From the NCBI GenBank assembly GCA_013368495.1, contig LUCH01001572.1:51192-115191 (forward strand): a stretch of 64,000 nt of DNA, read 5' to 3'. Source of the stretch: Paragonimus heterotremus. Its lineage: Eukaryota; Platyhelminthes; Trematoda; Plagiorchiida; Troglotrematidae. The position numbers were made by a program, and so were the translations under genes. Each line of letters begins with the position of its first letter. Positions within the stretch are counted from its first letter, which is position 1. The notes under the pieces were generated by a model that saw nothing but the letters and a program-made list of their open reading frames with translations, was not told the DNA's origin and searched no databases. Positions 36,328 to 48,115 of the stretch are shown here, piece by piece.

Positions 36328-39132
36328 AAATGTTCACTACCCTCAGTGTGTCTTCTAGCGGTTTTGATTAAATAAAAGCTAGTCATAATTTACAATACAA
36401 ACGACTGAAACCTATGCATGGCCGGGAACGAATAGACCACTTTAGAAGGTTAGTCCGCACGGCAGTTAGGAGGCTGAGGCTACGTCCGATTTCTTTGATA
36501 AACGGTACCACGCTGTTTACTGACGCCTCTAGTACTGGCACTGGTGACGGTTTTGATTAGGTACATACAAGGTCTAGAAATTAAGTCAAGACAGGACTAT
36601 TCACACACATACACACACACAAGAAAGCGCTTGTAATACTCAGGATTGCAAACAAATTGCATAAGCACTTACTTTGTATTCAGTTCAACATTACAACTAA
36701 CAATCAAACTCCACAGTGGCTAACAAAACCACACGAGTCAACTGTGAAATACTGATAATCAGTAGTACAGCGACTGAGTTCGGTTGCAGGTGTCTCCGCT
36801 TGCGGTGTTGTCCAGGTCAGTGAATCCTTTAAGCAAACTCCTACCATGATGCTTCGGGTTTTCCGAGACCTAATAACGAGGTTACGCATCTTTAACGGTT
36901 CCAAACAGCACACGTGTTCATAACAAGACAACAAGAAACTAATATGGCGTACTAATCACCAAGTGTTAAAAAATACCCGATATGGTTCAGACACTGAGAC
37001 TGAACAGCACGGCCCTGTGAAACACCGTGACGAAAGGATAGACCGGTTATATCGTGGTCCCTGCAACGTGCCTTATTGCAATAATTTGGAAATAAGTAGC
37101 CTAGAAGTTCACAAAATAAAATCTGTTCGGTAGGTAGGTTGGTGGTGGAAAAATAATTCGGACATTGACAATAATGTGAAAAACCTAGTCATGCTTCCTC
37201 AGGAACACGATCGAAGAGTTCGACACACTTGTCGGAGAGTCACTTGAAAAAACGTGTAGCTACTATGAGCGTTTCTCGGTGGACCTTACGTTTTAATGAG
37301 AGTTGATGGCTCTAGTTGCTTCTTATGGCTTTCCGGATAGACTTCTCAATCGAGAGGAAATCTACAGGTTTTAGCGGTTTACAATGGCATTAAATTCTGT
37401 GTTGCTGTAATAAATGAACGTCGAAGCATATGTGCCTAGACGATGTAACAGAAAACCTGATACTATACTTAAAAGTGTTAATTCCGAAACATTCTTCGAA
37501 CAGGATACACTCCTTGACGTTTTGCTTCAGCACTAGAACACAGTTCATTGAGCCAGAAAAAAAGTAAACAAATATTCAAATGTGTCTAAAGGTAACACTC
37601 CCATATGCTAATTCGACTGATGTGGTCTACTGACAAACCACACAAGTATGATGGCGCAACTTAGGGACAGGCATTATACATTTTAGTCATATTCAAATTT
37701 AAATGCGTAAATCTAGAAGGGGCACGGTTGAATGTGTCATAATTGATGAGCCAAGGGGATCAGAGTTTCGGACAGAAGATAATACAGAGGAAATTCGGAA
37801 AAATCGAAATCATGCTGTGAGCAGCAGTCGAAAACGTGATAATCCCCGTCCTCAGTCTCGGAATAGAACATCAGGATTAAGCAAAGTTGGGTTTGAAATC
37901 TCAGTTGATCCATTGGGTTTCTTTTGCATGACCAAACTAATCGAATTACTTTAAATACTCAATTTTATCAGCTGATAGCAAACTCGTTTATCAAATACTC
38001 ATATGAATGCGTCCGAGTTGCCACAAAGAAAAATCGTTTGTTACAGTCCAACAGCAATTTCCTCTCTGCTATGAACTAAGGAAGCTTAAGTGTGAGCTCA
38101 AGGCCAAAGCAATTCGAATTTTAATCCGCGTATTATAAAACTGACTGGCGCAACTCCTTCGCGAATCACATGAGTAAGATGTCAGACAAACTGAGTGGCC
38201 GGATTGCCTTAGGTGAAATGCGCCTCGAACTCCAATTATTCTGTCCCCAAAGGAATGATAGTGCGTGGATACGTCGGAGGGTACCTCCGAAGGTTTCGGT
38301 GCACGATTTAATCGGACCAATCATGGAAATACAGCCAATGATTATTCGATCACTTAGCTCACACATTAGGTGAATATTACTCTTCAAGTTTATTGACAGC
38401 TGTATAAAAGAATCAAGGGGGGTGATGAGGCGACCGCACGTTTACGGATCAGAAAGATCCTGGTTATTTCGTTGAGTAAGACGGTAACTGTCGCCCGTTC
38501 GATTGAGGACTTCGTCACCACTTAACTCGCCCACTGGAGACGCTAACCGCCACGACCGCAATCAGTAGCGCGTTTGGATCAACATAACTGTCAAACTCTC
38601 CATTCGATTGTATCCCTTTTTCTATCGATATATTTCATATGGAATAATCCTCGATACTGTTGGATCGAATGTTGGCACGTTCAATAGCACCAGGTAATCG
38701 AGCTCAGGATGAGACTTTGTACAGCACACGAAGTTCCAAACTTCTCTCCGATCTTAAATTTTCAGATTCATGAGGTGTGGGGGTAAATCCGCAAACCGAA
38801 TTTGGTGATGCAGGTGCACAGACGTACGTTGGCTTCGGTCACTGTGAAAGATTGGCCATGTTTATGAAAATTCTCCAAGGAATCAAATTTAAAGTGCATT
38901 ACGAATAAGTGATTCGGAGGCAACCCTTACGTTTGAGGACACTAAGATATCTGAGAGCTCCTGTGAACGCTAACTTCAGAAGATTCGTCGCAAGGTAAAA
39001 AAAAATACAACCGTACTTGCATTTAGGTCAAAATCGCGCTTGTTCCAGACGAATGTGTCCTTCCACAAGGCTGATAAGCGAACACATCATAGAACCAGAA
39101 AATAAATCAAGTGTGAGAGACAATAACGATAC
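36326..39132. other. No gene recognised
   Basis: Overlapping sense and antisense frames at 38069-38387 and a 76-codon minus frame at 36704-36934 carry no recognised motif. Exons of the unrecognised minus-strand gene (39.1-39.7 kb) could lie here. Confidence 0.3.
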
Positions 39133-39312
39133 CTTTGTATATTTTGCATGTATGGGATCCTCAGTTCTGAACAACGGAACAAGCAGTCGCAGGGTGTCTT
39201 CAATTTCGTAAAACGTACCGAGTTGTAGGGTTAACCTATCGCCAACACTTTCAAAAAAAGGTACGGAGAGATCAAGGATGTTCCTATGCTTCGTCGGTTC
39301 AGGCAACAAGTA
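39133..39312 (-). CDS. Putative exon of unrecognised minus-strand gene
   Basis: Exactly 60 codons without a stop between a good acceptor (ATCTGCAG ending at 39313) and a donor (AAG|GTATCG at 39133/39132), phase 0 at both ends. The peptide begins YLLPEPTKHRNILDLSVPF and ends PLFRTEDPIHAKYTK. It is acidic and leucine-rich, as in a helical protein. I do not recognise the family. The agreement of length, phase and splice sites with the next exon upstream argues that it is real. Confidence 0.5.
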
Positions 39313-39555
39313 CTGCAGATCAGCTTATAAAACAAACGAAACAACGCGTAAGTGCACATCCTAACGTAGTGGTAGATTTCACATGCAGTCATAACCATCA
39401 ATAAAACCAGTATCAACCGAATAACCATGTCAACCAATAGTGTCGGATCAATGAGATAAACAGTTCTAGGTCAACAACAGGAATCAAGCTAAGACAATTG
39501 TAGTCATAGGTGAATGACGAACGGTGAATAGAATACACACAAACAATACTGACAC

Positions 39556-39734
39556 TTTAGATTCAGATAGAGAGCCGCCGGGGACGTAACAACCGACCAG
39601 TCGGGTCTTTTCATATACACGAACCGGTTCAGGTGCATTGAGCTGCTTTTCAAAATGCTCAACCCATTCATCAAGTGGATATTCACTGAAGGAATTAAAC
39701 AACAAACAACCGTGAGCAAGTATAGGCCACGAAA
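39556..39734 (-). CDS. Putative exon of unrecognised minus-strand gene (upstream)
   Basis: The frame reads SWPILAHGCLLFNSFSEYPL, then DEWVEHFEKQLNAP, then YEKTRLVGCYVPGGSLSESK. It ends in phase 0 at a weak donor (AAA|GTGTCA), which matches the phase-0 start of the exon at 39312. The acceptor is taken as TTTCCAG ending at 39735. The same frame is open further upstream to about 39758, so the left edge is uncertain. No family was recognised. It may be a separate gene or the distal part of the TBC gene; the sequence does not decide. Confidence 0.42.
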
Positions 39735-39799
39735 CTGGAAACTTATCACCAACGTGTCAAGAAGGAAGTTGGGCAACACTTGCAGTAAACAACTGCGAA

Positions 39800-40656
39800 C
39801 TCCCTGAGGGCTGAAAAAGGTTCAATTCCCAAAATTACTTTTGGCAAATAGAAGACCAATTAGCAGTGCCAATTACGAAATCCCCAGTCGATATTATACC
39901 TCTGAAATGTTGCCATTCCATTTAGTAGTGTTGTGATCGTTCCGGACCAAATGAAGCCAGTGATACTACAGAATGTGAGAGCCTGATCATATTAGTTGTG
40001 TAAGGTTGAAAGTGTTACAATATTTGTTTAATCGTGGAATACAGTATGAGTATATTGAACCGATACTCTGTGGCAAAGATGGTCAGAGATGCACTCAATA
40101 TACCACAGAGTTGGTTCAGTGTGTTAAAAAAATGCATAACGATGAAACTGGAATTCGTATTGGTGCTTTCACTAGGTCCGTCAATTTGAAGGAATGACAC
40201 GACAATAGGCCAATTGGCATAGATCAAATAAGAATGCCATGTTGCTGTAATTTCACAATGGGCTGATATCTACCCTTCTAAACTCTAGCATCGGACTAAC
40301 TGATAGAGAATGTGATGCAGATTAATTGGATCAAGTCAAATGTTATGAATTTGTCATGTATAAAACTAAATTTGCTTTAGCCGTAGTGGCTGCATCAAGA
40401 TACAACAACTTATACACCCTATGTAGGCGATATAGAAGCATACCGGGCAAGTCAGGTTAGGCTCAACATTATGAACACACATGCTGTGTTGGATTATCAA
40501 ACCAGAGGTGCGTCGTATTTCAGCACTCAGTAGAATAACTCAGCGCGGAAGGGAGGCACGTCAAAAGGTCCACAACGAGCGGATCGAGGACAGTATGGGC
40601 GTTCAAACTGGATCGGATCAAGAGGCGGGACATGGCAAGCAAAACGGGATAGACGA
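39800..40656. other. No gene recognised
   Basis: A 63-codon plus frame at 40006-40197 is tidy but motif-free. Nothing else could be supported. Confidence 0.3.
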
Positions 40657-40790
40657 CCAGATCGGAGGCACGATTATTCCAACTCTCGGTACGGTCGTAT
40701 AGTATGGTCAAAGCTCACAGTGGATAGATTACAGACAACACGAGCGACCGGACGAGCCATCGCCCAACGAGATCGGACCAACTGACAATA
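40657..40790 (+). repeat. Dispersed repeat, copy 1 (probable Gypsy leader or LTR piece)
   Basis: About 130 bp resemble the reverse complement of 52745-52890. Shared words include CGATTATTCCAAC near the start and GATTACAGACAACACG and ACCGGACGAGCCATCGC further on. The second copy sits just upstream of a Ty3/Gypsy gag-pol fragment, so this is likely a solo piece of that element's LTR or leader. Confidence 0.65.
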
Positions 40791-43519
40791 AGGTAAGGAT
40801 TGTAGTGTATTGGAAGCTTTTTTGCCACACTGATCTCACACGCAGATTCGTCGTGCATAAACAATAATAGAGTATGATGTGTAGTATTAACATCCATAGT
40901 TGAACAGAAATCACAATCCTGGAGTTTAAAACCTAGCATGGACAAACAGAAGTGGGTAAAGACAGCCAACTAAAGGATGGCGATCAATCTCAAACTTGTA
41001 TGGCAGGAATAAATAATGCTAGTCGAGAACGTTTAGCTATCCTAGTCTGGGTTAACCGATTGCACCTTTCTAACGAAATTTTTAGCTGCTTATCAGACTA
41101 ATTTATCCGCCTCATGGGCACATGGTAAGTAATATTTGTTAACGTTGCCGACCCCCTTTCGTATAAGTGACGAGCCCATTTACAACGTTCTGTTCGTGAC
41201 AGCTTGATTTTTCATTTGGTGTTAGATGCAGTAGTACGGTGTGCTGTGAAAAGCAATTGATAGGAGATACTCGGTGTTCCAAGACCAGTCACACACAAGC
41301 ATGCACATGACGTGCTGAATGCGTCATTTGCTAGGAGTGCAAAACTAAGGTAACAAGCTACTACTGCGTCTGCAGCTGGAAAATCAGAAGAGTGGATAAG
41401 CAGAGCTTTTACGACCTACAATACACGGACGACACCCACTTCCATCGCCAAATTTTCCCCGCACAAGAGCAGTCCATCATGTGTACAAGTTAGAGCTTCT
41501 TGAGCACGGTAAGAAGTTTTCCGTGAAAAACTTTTCGCCAATGGATTATTTCACACTTTGCATTATGAAGACAGTATGATATTCATCAAGCTAGGGTCAT
41601 CTGGGCACTTCAAAATTTCGATGATACGGTACAATGATTTATCTGCTCGAAACTCGTCACTCCCGATTTCTATTCGACATAATTTGCTGACCACTAGAAT
41701 AATTATGCGATCGGCTCGTGGTAGCCACGCTGTAGGAAAAAGACCATGGAAAGGGATGTGCGGACCGCGACGAGTTGTCGTAACCAAAATGATCGTCAAA
41801 AAATCCACATCGACAAAGTACGGAAAACGCACACAAAAATAGCAGTCATTCTAAAGAGGTTGACGGTCATTAGAACAAACTGTATGAGGAACATATTCAT
41901 TCAGATACAAACTGTTGAGTTCCACCTGAATTTGAAAGTACCGTCGAGTGTGGAACAATTTACAAATCACTAACAATAAAGATGGACTTGGGAAATATGA
42001 CACTACTCGGCACAACACAAACAAGACACACTCAAGCCAATTAATCGAAGCTCCACACTGAACGCAAAATGTAATCAATGGGCATAATAATCCGGGGTCG
42101 AAAGGAGCAGAGGCCAGAATAATGGGTCAATAACTTGACTGAGAATGCTGGCACATCACTGTAATAAGGCGACGTTCAGAAAGTCTGCCGACTTACACTC
42201 GCGTCCCGATACGAACTCCCTGACCTTGAAACTTTTAAACTCGTGACTGCTATATTTTGGATTTTTCAAATAAGATCTGAAACAGTGATTCTAGAGCGAC
42301 TAATTCCTTCTATAGGCTTACACTGACGGGATTATCAAGAATGCAAACAAAACAGCCAACCGTTTCGAGAGAAAATCAACAAGAAAAACGTGCATCCTGA
42401 TATGATTCTCAAATATTGGTCAGATATTGAAAGAGGACGAATGAAGTAAAGTTGAGTTTGGTTTTGCACATCAGTTGTACATGTTCTCAAGTAACACACT
42501 GAGCTCCAAACGGACAAAGCTAGGCAAATTTCTAATCTCGGGATTAGACAATTTTCATATGCTCGGCCTAAGCGTTGTGGCCAATGGGGTTAATAGAGAA
42601 CTAGATTAGGCGAAAAAACAGCGAAAAATAAACAAAGGCAAAAATTGAATATAGCTAAGAAGCATTTGTTAGCTTTTTTCTAGTCCGGTCGAAGCAAAGG
42701 GCTCACATCAACGGAGAATCGATATCCAAGGCGTATCCGTTCCGTGTGCGAGATTGATCAGTCATATAGACGAACACCCGTCCCTGATTCCAGCAACAAG
42801 CATGTGATCACTAAACGATTAATGAATATGAGGGACTAAAGGAACAGAATGCACAACAATAGCGGCCGACAAGCACAGAGGCATACGTGCATAAGAATTG
42901 AGTAGAAGCAAGGGAAACCGGTGTATAAAAAGGCACAGCCGGTGATTAGAAGAGGATAGGTTGATCTGATTCGTCAAGCGTTTAGGGCTGAACAAAAAAA
43001 AATAACGAGGGACAATAATATCAATAAATAATATATAGGTCAAAGTTATAAGTCCAAAAAAGATAATAAAGATTAACTGTGAAAAACAAAACCGCTAGCC
43101 AACATTCAAACACCAACCGTCAATTAAAATAAAGACTGTTAACAGTACGCAACAAAAAGAATACATAATAAGAAAAGTAATAAAAACAGATAATGCCATA
43201 ATACAATTGCACGAATTCTTTCAACTCCGTATCATCTCTCCTCGTGAACGCGACTTTCACACTGCACTCTGAGTTTGGAAATTTTCGAACGGGAAAGCGA
43301 TCCGGACAAAGCGAACAAAGCCTGAATGTGAGTAGAGAATGCAGGATGGTCCAAAACAGACAACTGCATACAGCAGATGAAGACAAATCCAACTTCAGAT
43401 AATAAACAATTTTAATTTTGGTCCGTGTAGAGTACACAGTATTTTAAAATATTCAAAAATATTCACTTTTGGACAGTACAAGGTTTTTTTCACACGCCCA
43501 ATCAAGTAACGTGGCCCTG
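40791..43519. other. No gene recognised
   Basis: Frames of 89 and 94 codons at 41558-41842 overlap each other antisense. A 105-codon minus frame lies at 43120-43437. None has a recognised motif. Confidence 0.3.
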
Positions 43520-43640
43520 TGGCTTAGTAGCTCAGCTGGTAGACAGCTTGCCGCGTCTAGGTATACTGGTTCTGTGGATGATTTGAATCCATAGAGTCCA
43601 GACTTTTTGCAACTGGTCTGTAGCGTTCCACTGTCGTGTA
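43520..43640 (+). mobile_element. tRNA-like SINE head
   Basis: TAGCTCAGCTGG at 43528-43539 matches the polymerase III A-box consensus at every position. A degraded B-box (GATTTGAATCC, two mismatches) starts at 43580. Spacing of 52 bases fits a tRNA with a longer variable region. The cloverleaf is not intact, so this is a tRNA-derived retroposon head or a tRNA pseudogene. The body and tail could not be delimited. Confidence 0.5.
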
Positions 43641-44206
43641 CCAACTTTAATGACCATGAGACTAATTACGCTAAATCTCAGTCATTCATCTACCTTACAT
43701 ATGGTCAGCCGACCAGCACGGTTATGCAACGTTACGCTTGACACCCACATCTTTAACGTTACCACGAAAAGTACTGTCGAAGGGTGGCGAGGAAGTAATT
43801 AATTAGTCTAATCAACTACGATCCAAACTGTGGCTTAGAAAAACGTCAGCTCATCCAAGTGTGAAATGCATTTTAGAATGTCGAAATAATTGAATTGGTT
43901 GGCCTAGAAAACACAGTAGATAGAAGGTCCTTAAAAATGAGCCGAATGACTAACCTTACTTTTGGTAATCGTCTACCAGGAAGGCGAAATTTTTCGGCGA
44001 CAATGAGACGCATAGATCAGAGAATAATGAGGAATGTCTGGACGCAAACAAAATACATATACTATTCCAGTCACTGCGTTAGCCAAACCTTGGTCCAACT
44101 AAACATATGGGGAAACTGTTACGGTGTCGGCCAACACAGGAACGTTGAAAGTTTGTCATAGACGGCGCATATACTCGTTTACATAAGGGGCTATATAAAT
44201 ATATAT

Positions 44207-44287
44207 ACATTTTTCTTTGATAACGGATCCTAGTGTGGATTTAAAACGTCACAATAAATCGTTCACCACTCAGTATGTGCCCTTTTT

Positions 44288-44290
<3 letters not shown>
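44207..44290 (+). mobile_element. PLE2 3' end, severely truncated copy
   Basis: About 84 bp match the sense 3' end of the PLE at 18.3-20.3 kb (reverse complement of roughly 18340-18435). GGATCCTAGTGTGGATTT and CACAATAAATCGTTCAC are identical in both. It is preceded by TATAAATATATATAC and followed directly by a (TA)n tract, as the larger copy also sits between TA-rich edges. Confidence 0.8.

Positions 44291-44333
<43 letters not shown>
44291..44333. repeat. (TA)n microsatellite
   Basis: About 21 TA units directly downstream of the truncated PLE 3' end. Confidence 0.97.
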
Positions 44334-44336
<3 letters not shown>

Positions 44337-44923
44337 ACCATCTGTCGGTCTGCACTTCTCTAAGCTAAGCTGAGTAGAAATGTATTGAAACGACAGCTTT
44401 CGAAGTCACAAACATCGTCTGCCGTGATGTCATGCAGCTAATGATCTGGTCGACTCATTTTACCAGGTCAAGACGATACGCCTCTCTAATGTGCACATCA
44501 CTGGGTCTGTGGAGACTAGACGTTGATTTACCGATTATACATCTGTGTGCATAAAAGCCAACCTGTTAAGAAAGTCGAAGTAAAGCCTGGTTGGACAGGC
44601 TGCATGCCACAGGCATCCAATGGTGTATAAAACTCACGAGTGTGGACCCGAGAGACAATATACACACAGACTGACTTTTGGACAGACACAAGCGTTATAC
44701 ATATAACCATATAAGAAAATTCCACTGTTACGGCACTATATAACAGTGATCGATCCGAGGAAAATAAACACATACGATCCTTGTTCAAGTAAGCGAGCTT
44801 CTTGTGGTTCGATGCACATACTGAGCGAATGGGAAGTGTGTTGGGTCAGATGTCGCAAGGTCAGTTGACATGGACTTTTCCATACCAAAACGCAAACATT
44901 GTGCGGTTACCCGAATGACTAAC
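44334..44923 (-). other. Probable intron of the TBC gene
   Basis: Downstream of the donor of the TBC exon at 44924. The final exon of that gene was not found here; it may be short or further left. Confidence 0.4.
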
Positions 44924-45109
44924 CTGGAGAAATTCGTGACACCACAGTGTTTGTTTATCACGACACATGTTACGAAAAGCTGTCATCAGGACGGGGAATT
45001 CATTGCATTCCAACAATTGATCACGATGAAGCCGGATAAGGGCTAAACCGGCACGAAAGAGTATCTTATCACCCTCGTAGAATAAACAATCGAATATTCG
45101 TAGAGTGGT
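44924..45109 (-). CDS. TBC-domain Rab GAP, exon encoding TBC C-terminal part
   Basis: Sixty-two codons, phase 0 at both ends. The acceptor is CCATGCAG and the donor CAG|GTTAGT. The peptide starts TTLRIFDCLFYEGDKILFRA, the conserved R-I/W-D-x-x-F-x-E-G-x-x-x-L-F-R motif of TBC domains. It continues through the last helices and ends LWCHEFLQ, much as GRTP1-type TBC proteins end their domain. This is the fourth and most 3' exon recognised. The codons after FLQ were not located. Confidence 0.9.
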
Positions 45110-46719
45110 CTGCATGGAGTGGGGATCGGAAGGGAAACGGACAAGTTCGGAATGAAAGCGAGTAAAGCTAGACAAAGGAAATTTAAGTCTAGACAGGTAA
45201 AACAAAGAAGCAGACAATTTGAATAACACTGATGGAGAAGTTAACCTGGTGACAAAGTCAACTAATGTTAAAACCTATTAAGTACACCGGATTGTAGCAA
45301 TTGCAGATTGACTTTCGTCTAAATGGTTTCTAAAAGAAAAGCATTGATATAAAGTGGTAGCATTTTTAAAACATTTCAAACAGTTAGAGAACCCATGTTT
45401 GATACAGTGCAATATCTGATTGCTCTTTTAGCGCGTATCTGTCGTCATACGCATACAAGTGAGAACGTATTTCAAGAACAGACAGTTAGTGCTACCCACA
45501 TACGAAAGAGATATTTCAACCACCGATTTCTGTGTAGCTCCAAAGAAAGCGGTATTAGCAGAATCGGTTTAAACGTGTGTTCATGATTAGAGGAACACAC
45601 TCCAAATGAGTGCAATACAGTGTCATACAACAATGTACGACATATTCAAAGGTCCACTAACAACCATTGGCAAATTCTCACTGATTGCGGAGCACCATAA
45701 TGAATTTAAACTCACAATTCAGGCAAGTTTAAAGAACACCCATACTCGCGGAATATTTGACGGTCAAAAGAATGATGCATAAGACACAGCCAGAAACAAC
45801 CATTAGACCTATAAGTTGATTATCACTCACATTTTACAACAGCATTCGGATTTGGATGGGCATTTTATTGCCTCGAAAGTATCTAGTTGTATCGAAACTA
45901 GACGAAAGGTTTGGTACTGGCCGACGTGCGGAAGAAGACACCGAACACTTAGCAGATGATCATAGTCGCACTAGATCGAGCACAGTTAGGATTTATTAGA
46001 AGTGAGCACTCGTATTTCACCTTGACCACGAAAGCTCAAACGACAGAGACGTAATACTTGAATCGCAGGTGTTGCACCGAAATACCCGGAATGAACGCAA
46101 ATACCTACGCAGTCTATATAATCAACGAAGTTCCGTCAATGTGATACACTCTTTAGAGTGGTCGTAACGGAAATAGTTGTATGCAATATTTATCGATAGA
46201 AAGTTCAAACAAACAGGCAAAATAGCTCTCATTTGCAGTCCGACGTCCAAAATCGATCTAGACAGTGGGAACAACAGATAACTATGCAATCAAGATAAAC
46301 CAAAATGACAAATGAAAGTTGCGCAACCAGAAGGATTCATTATCATCACAGACAGTAATACAACAGTGGTTCACATTGATGTACTGTGTGATGAGATAAA
46401 TCACAGTAAAACCGTCTTCTGTAGTTCGAAGAAGTGCTCAGTCCATACCACTTCAGAAGGACAAAATCTCCTACGTGACTCTTAGTGGATTGCTTTTCAT
46501 GTAAACGTTGTTGGTTCTATTGATTCTACGCACCACATAACACGATCGTTTCTTACTGACGCCGGTACTAAGAATTCTTTTATCACTGTTGAATATTTTA
46601 TTACTGTTGGTTGTATGCAAACGCTTAAATACGTAGTTGATTTGAAGTCCACGTGTATTACTGGGCACGTTTCATTCACCCATGACAGCTGTGAACGTTT
46701 ATTAACAAATGCATAGACC
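45110..46719 (-). other. TBC gene intron
   Basis: Intron between the TBC exons at 49.7 and 45.1 kb. A frame at 45395-45586 on the plus strand has no motif. Confidence 0.5.
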
Positions 46720-46727
46720 ATTATGGA

Positions 46728-46776
<49 letters not shown>

Positions 46777-46985
46777 ATGGACAGCAACACGTCAGTGGTT
46801 CACACTGATGCTTAACTGCCACACAACCACGAGGGGGAGAAACCACTCGCTATAGGAAGAGAGAACAAAAAAGAAGGGGAGGGGAAGGGGCCTAACTACT
46901 AAAATAGCTACGTCTATATTCAAACATACAACATCAAGGGGCCTACGTCTTGCTAACAAACAACCGAGCTGTAATGGAAAGGACT
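46720..46985 (-). mobile_element. LINE family B 3' untranslated end with (TTA)n tail
   Basis: Homologous to the 3' untranslated regions at 58330-58565 and 4655-4810. Shared blocks include TAGCTACGTCTATATTCAAACA against TAGCCACGTCTATATTCAAACA, and GTGGTTCACACTGATGC against the 4.7 kb copy. In the sense direction it ends in (TAA)n, seen here as (TTA)n at 46729-46770. Coding sequence is missing, so the copy is extremely 5'-truncated. Confidence 0.8.
46729..46770. repeat. (ATT)n microsatellite, LINE tail
   Basis: About 14 ATT units at the precise 3' end of the family B LINE copy. Confidence 0.97.
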
Positions 46986-47568
46986 GCATTTCAGAAGAAA
47001 GGCGTCCAGGTGTGGTCTGGCTCAAATTGTAAAACCGTAATGTACACGTACTTAGCTCACTCAAGCGCTGTGACAAACGCTCCTTCGTCACATGAATTTA
47101 ACGTGCGAAATTCAATAGACAGAGTGGATTAGGATCACGTGAACCCAGTGCGACAGGAGGTGTAAAAAACACAACCTGCCTTGAGAACAACTGCCGGATA
47201 ATGGATATTGGATTACTTTTGGTTGTACTAGTAACGTGCGGTTAAGAGAGTTAGTACAACACAGATATTGTGGTTTGAACTATTATCAAGCAAGTAACGA
47301 GGAGCGTAATGTCGGCAGAATCAGAGTAAATAGCTTGAGGGTACATAGTAGTGTGGACCAAGACAGTGCAAATGTAAGGAAAGATACTACAATGACATCA
47401 CGCAAAACAACGAATGAAAAATAATGTGGTGTCCAGAAGTTCGTTCCATCAAATAAACATGGTTGTGCTGTTCTTCCAATTCTCTGGGTCCCCGATCTAC
47501 CAGTAAACTCTATTCAATTGGAGACAAATTAATGAATATGGAATAAAGACAACCGGCCGGCGTCAAGA

Positions 47569-48115
47569 GTGACATTGTTCAACGATAAAGGTAGCTGCCA
47601 GAAGACAAATGAGCATCGAAAGCAGAGTGAGATAGGTCGTGATATGAATCTTTCAGATGCGTTTCAAGACACACAAAAATGCCCATATTTTACACAACAG
47701 GGAGATGTTTATTTAATCAAGTGCATGACGCTACTTAAGTATGATATAGAGGAAGCTCTACTTTTGTGGCTTGTCGATGACCTCAAGGATCACCGCTTCA
47801 GTGTGAACGTCAACGATGTACTTTCCGATTGGTACTGCGCGAATAGTGGTGTATCACAGAGTTTCAAACTGGGATCACCGTTGACATTACAAGTGTTCAG
47901 AAACCTACAGCTTGTTAACTCCTGCTACTGTAGTAAGATGACGATACGGAAAGTCGGTGCATTGCGGACAGTATAACCGAAGGTACAAAAATGCACAGGG
48001 TTCCGGAAATTCCGTATCATAGGGCTACAACCAATGAACGGGATCTAGAAACCGTCATTTCGAATGACCTCAGTCGGTCATCAGACTATATTTCAATAAC
48101 CAAGAAAACGAAATA
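47569..48115 (+). mobile_element. LINE reverse-transcriptase remnant (jockey/CR1-like)
   Basis: A 135-codon frame includes LLLWLVDDLKDHRFSVNVND and then DWYCANSGVSQSFKLGSPL, corresponding to the W-x-x-x-L-x-x-R-x-x-x-V-x-V and SGVPQGSVLGPLL blocks of jockey/CR1-type RTs. Past 48000 another frame gives TTNERDLETVISNDLSRSSD, like the EKDLGVxxSxDLK block further downstream in such RTs. The YxDD part between them is missing. This differs from LINE families A and B. Confidence 0.75.

Noticed and set aside
20287..44333. (TA)n tracts considered as CRISPR-like or satellite arrays
   Set aside because: They are simple dinucleotide repeats without spacers or a longer unit.
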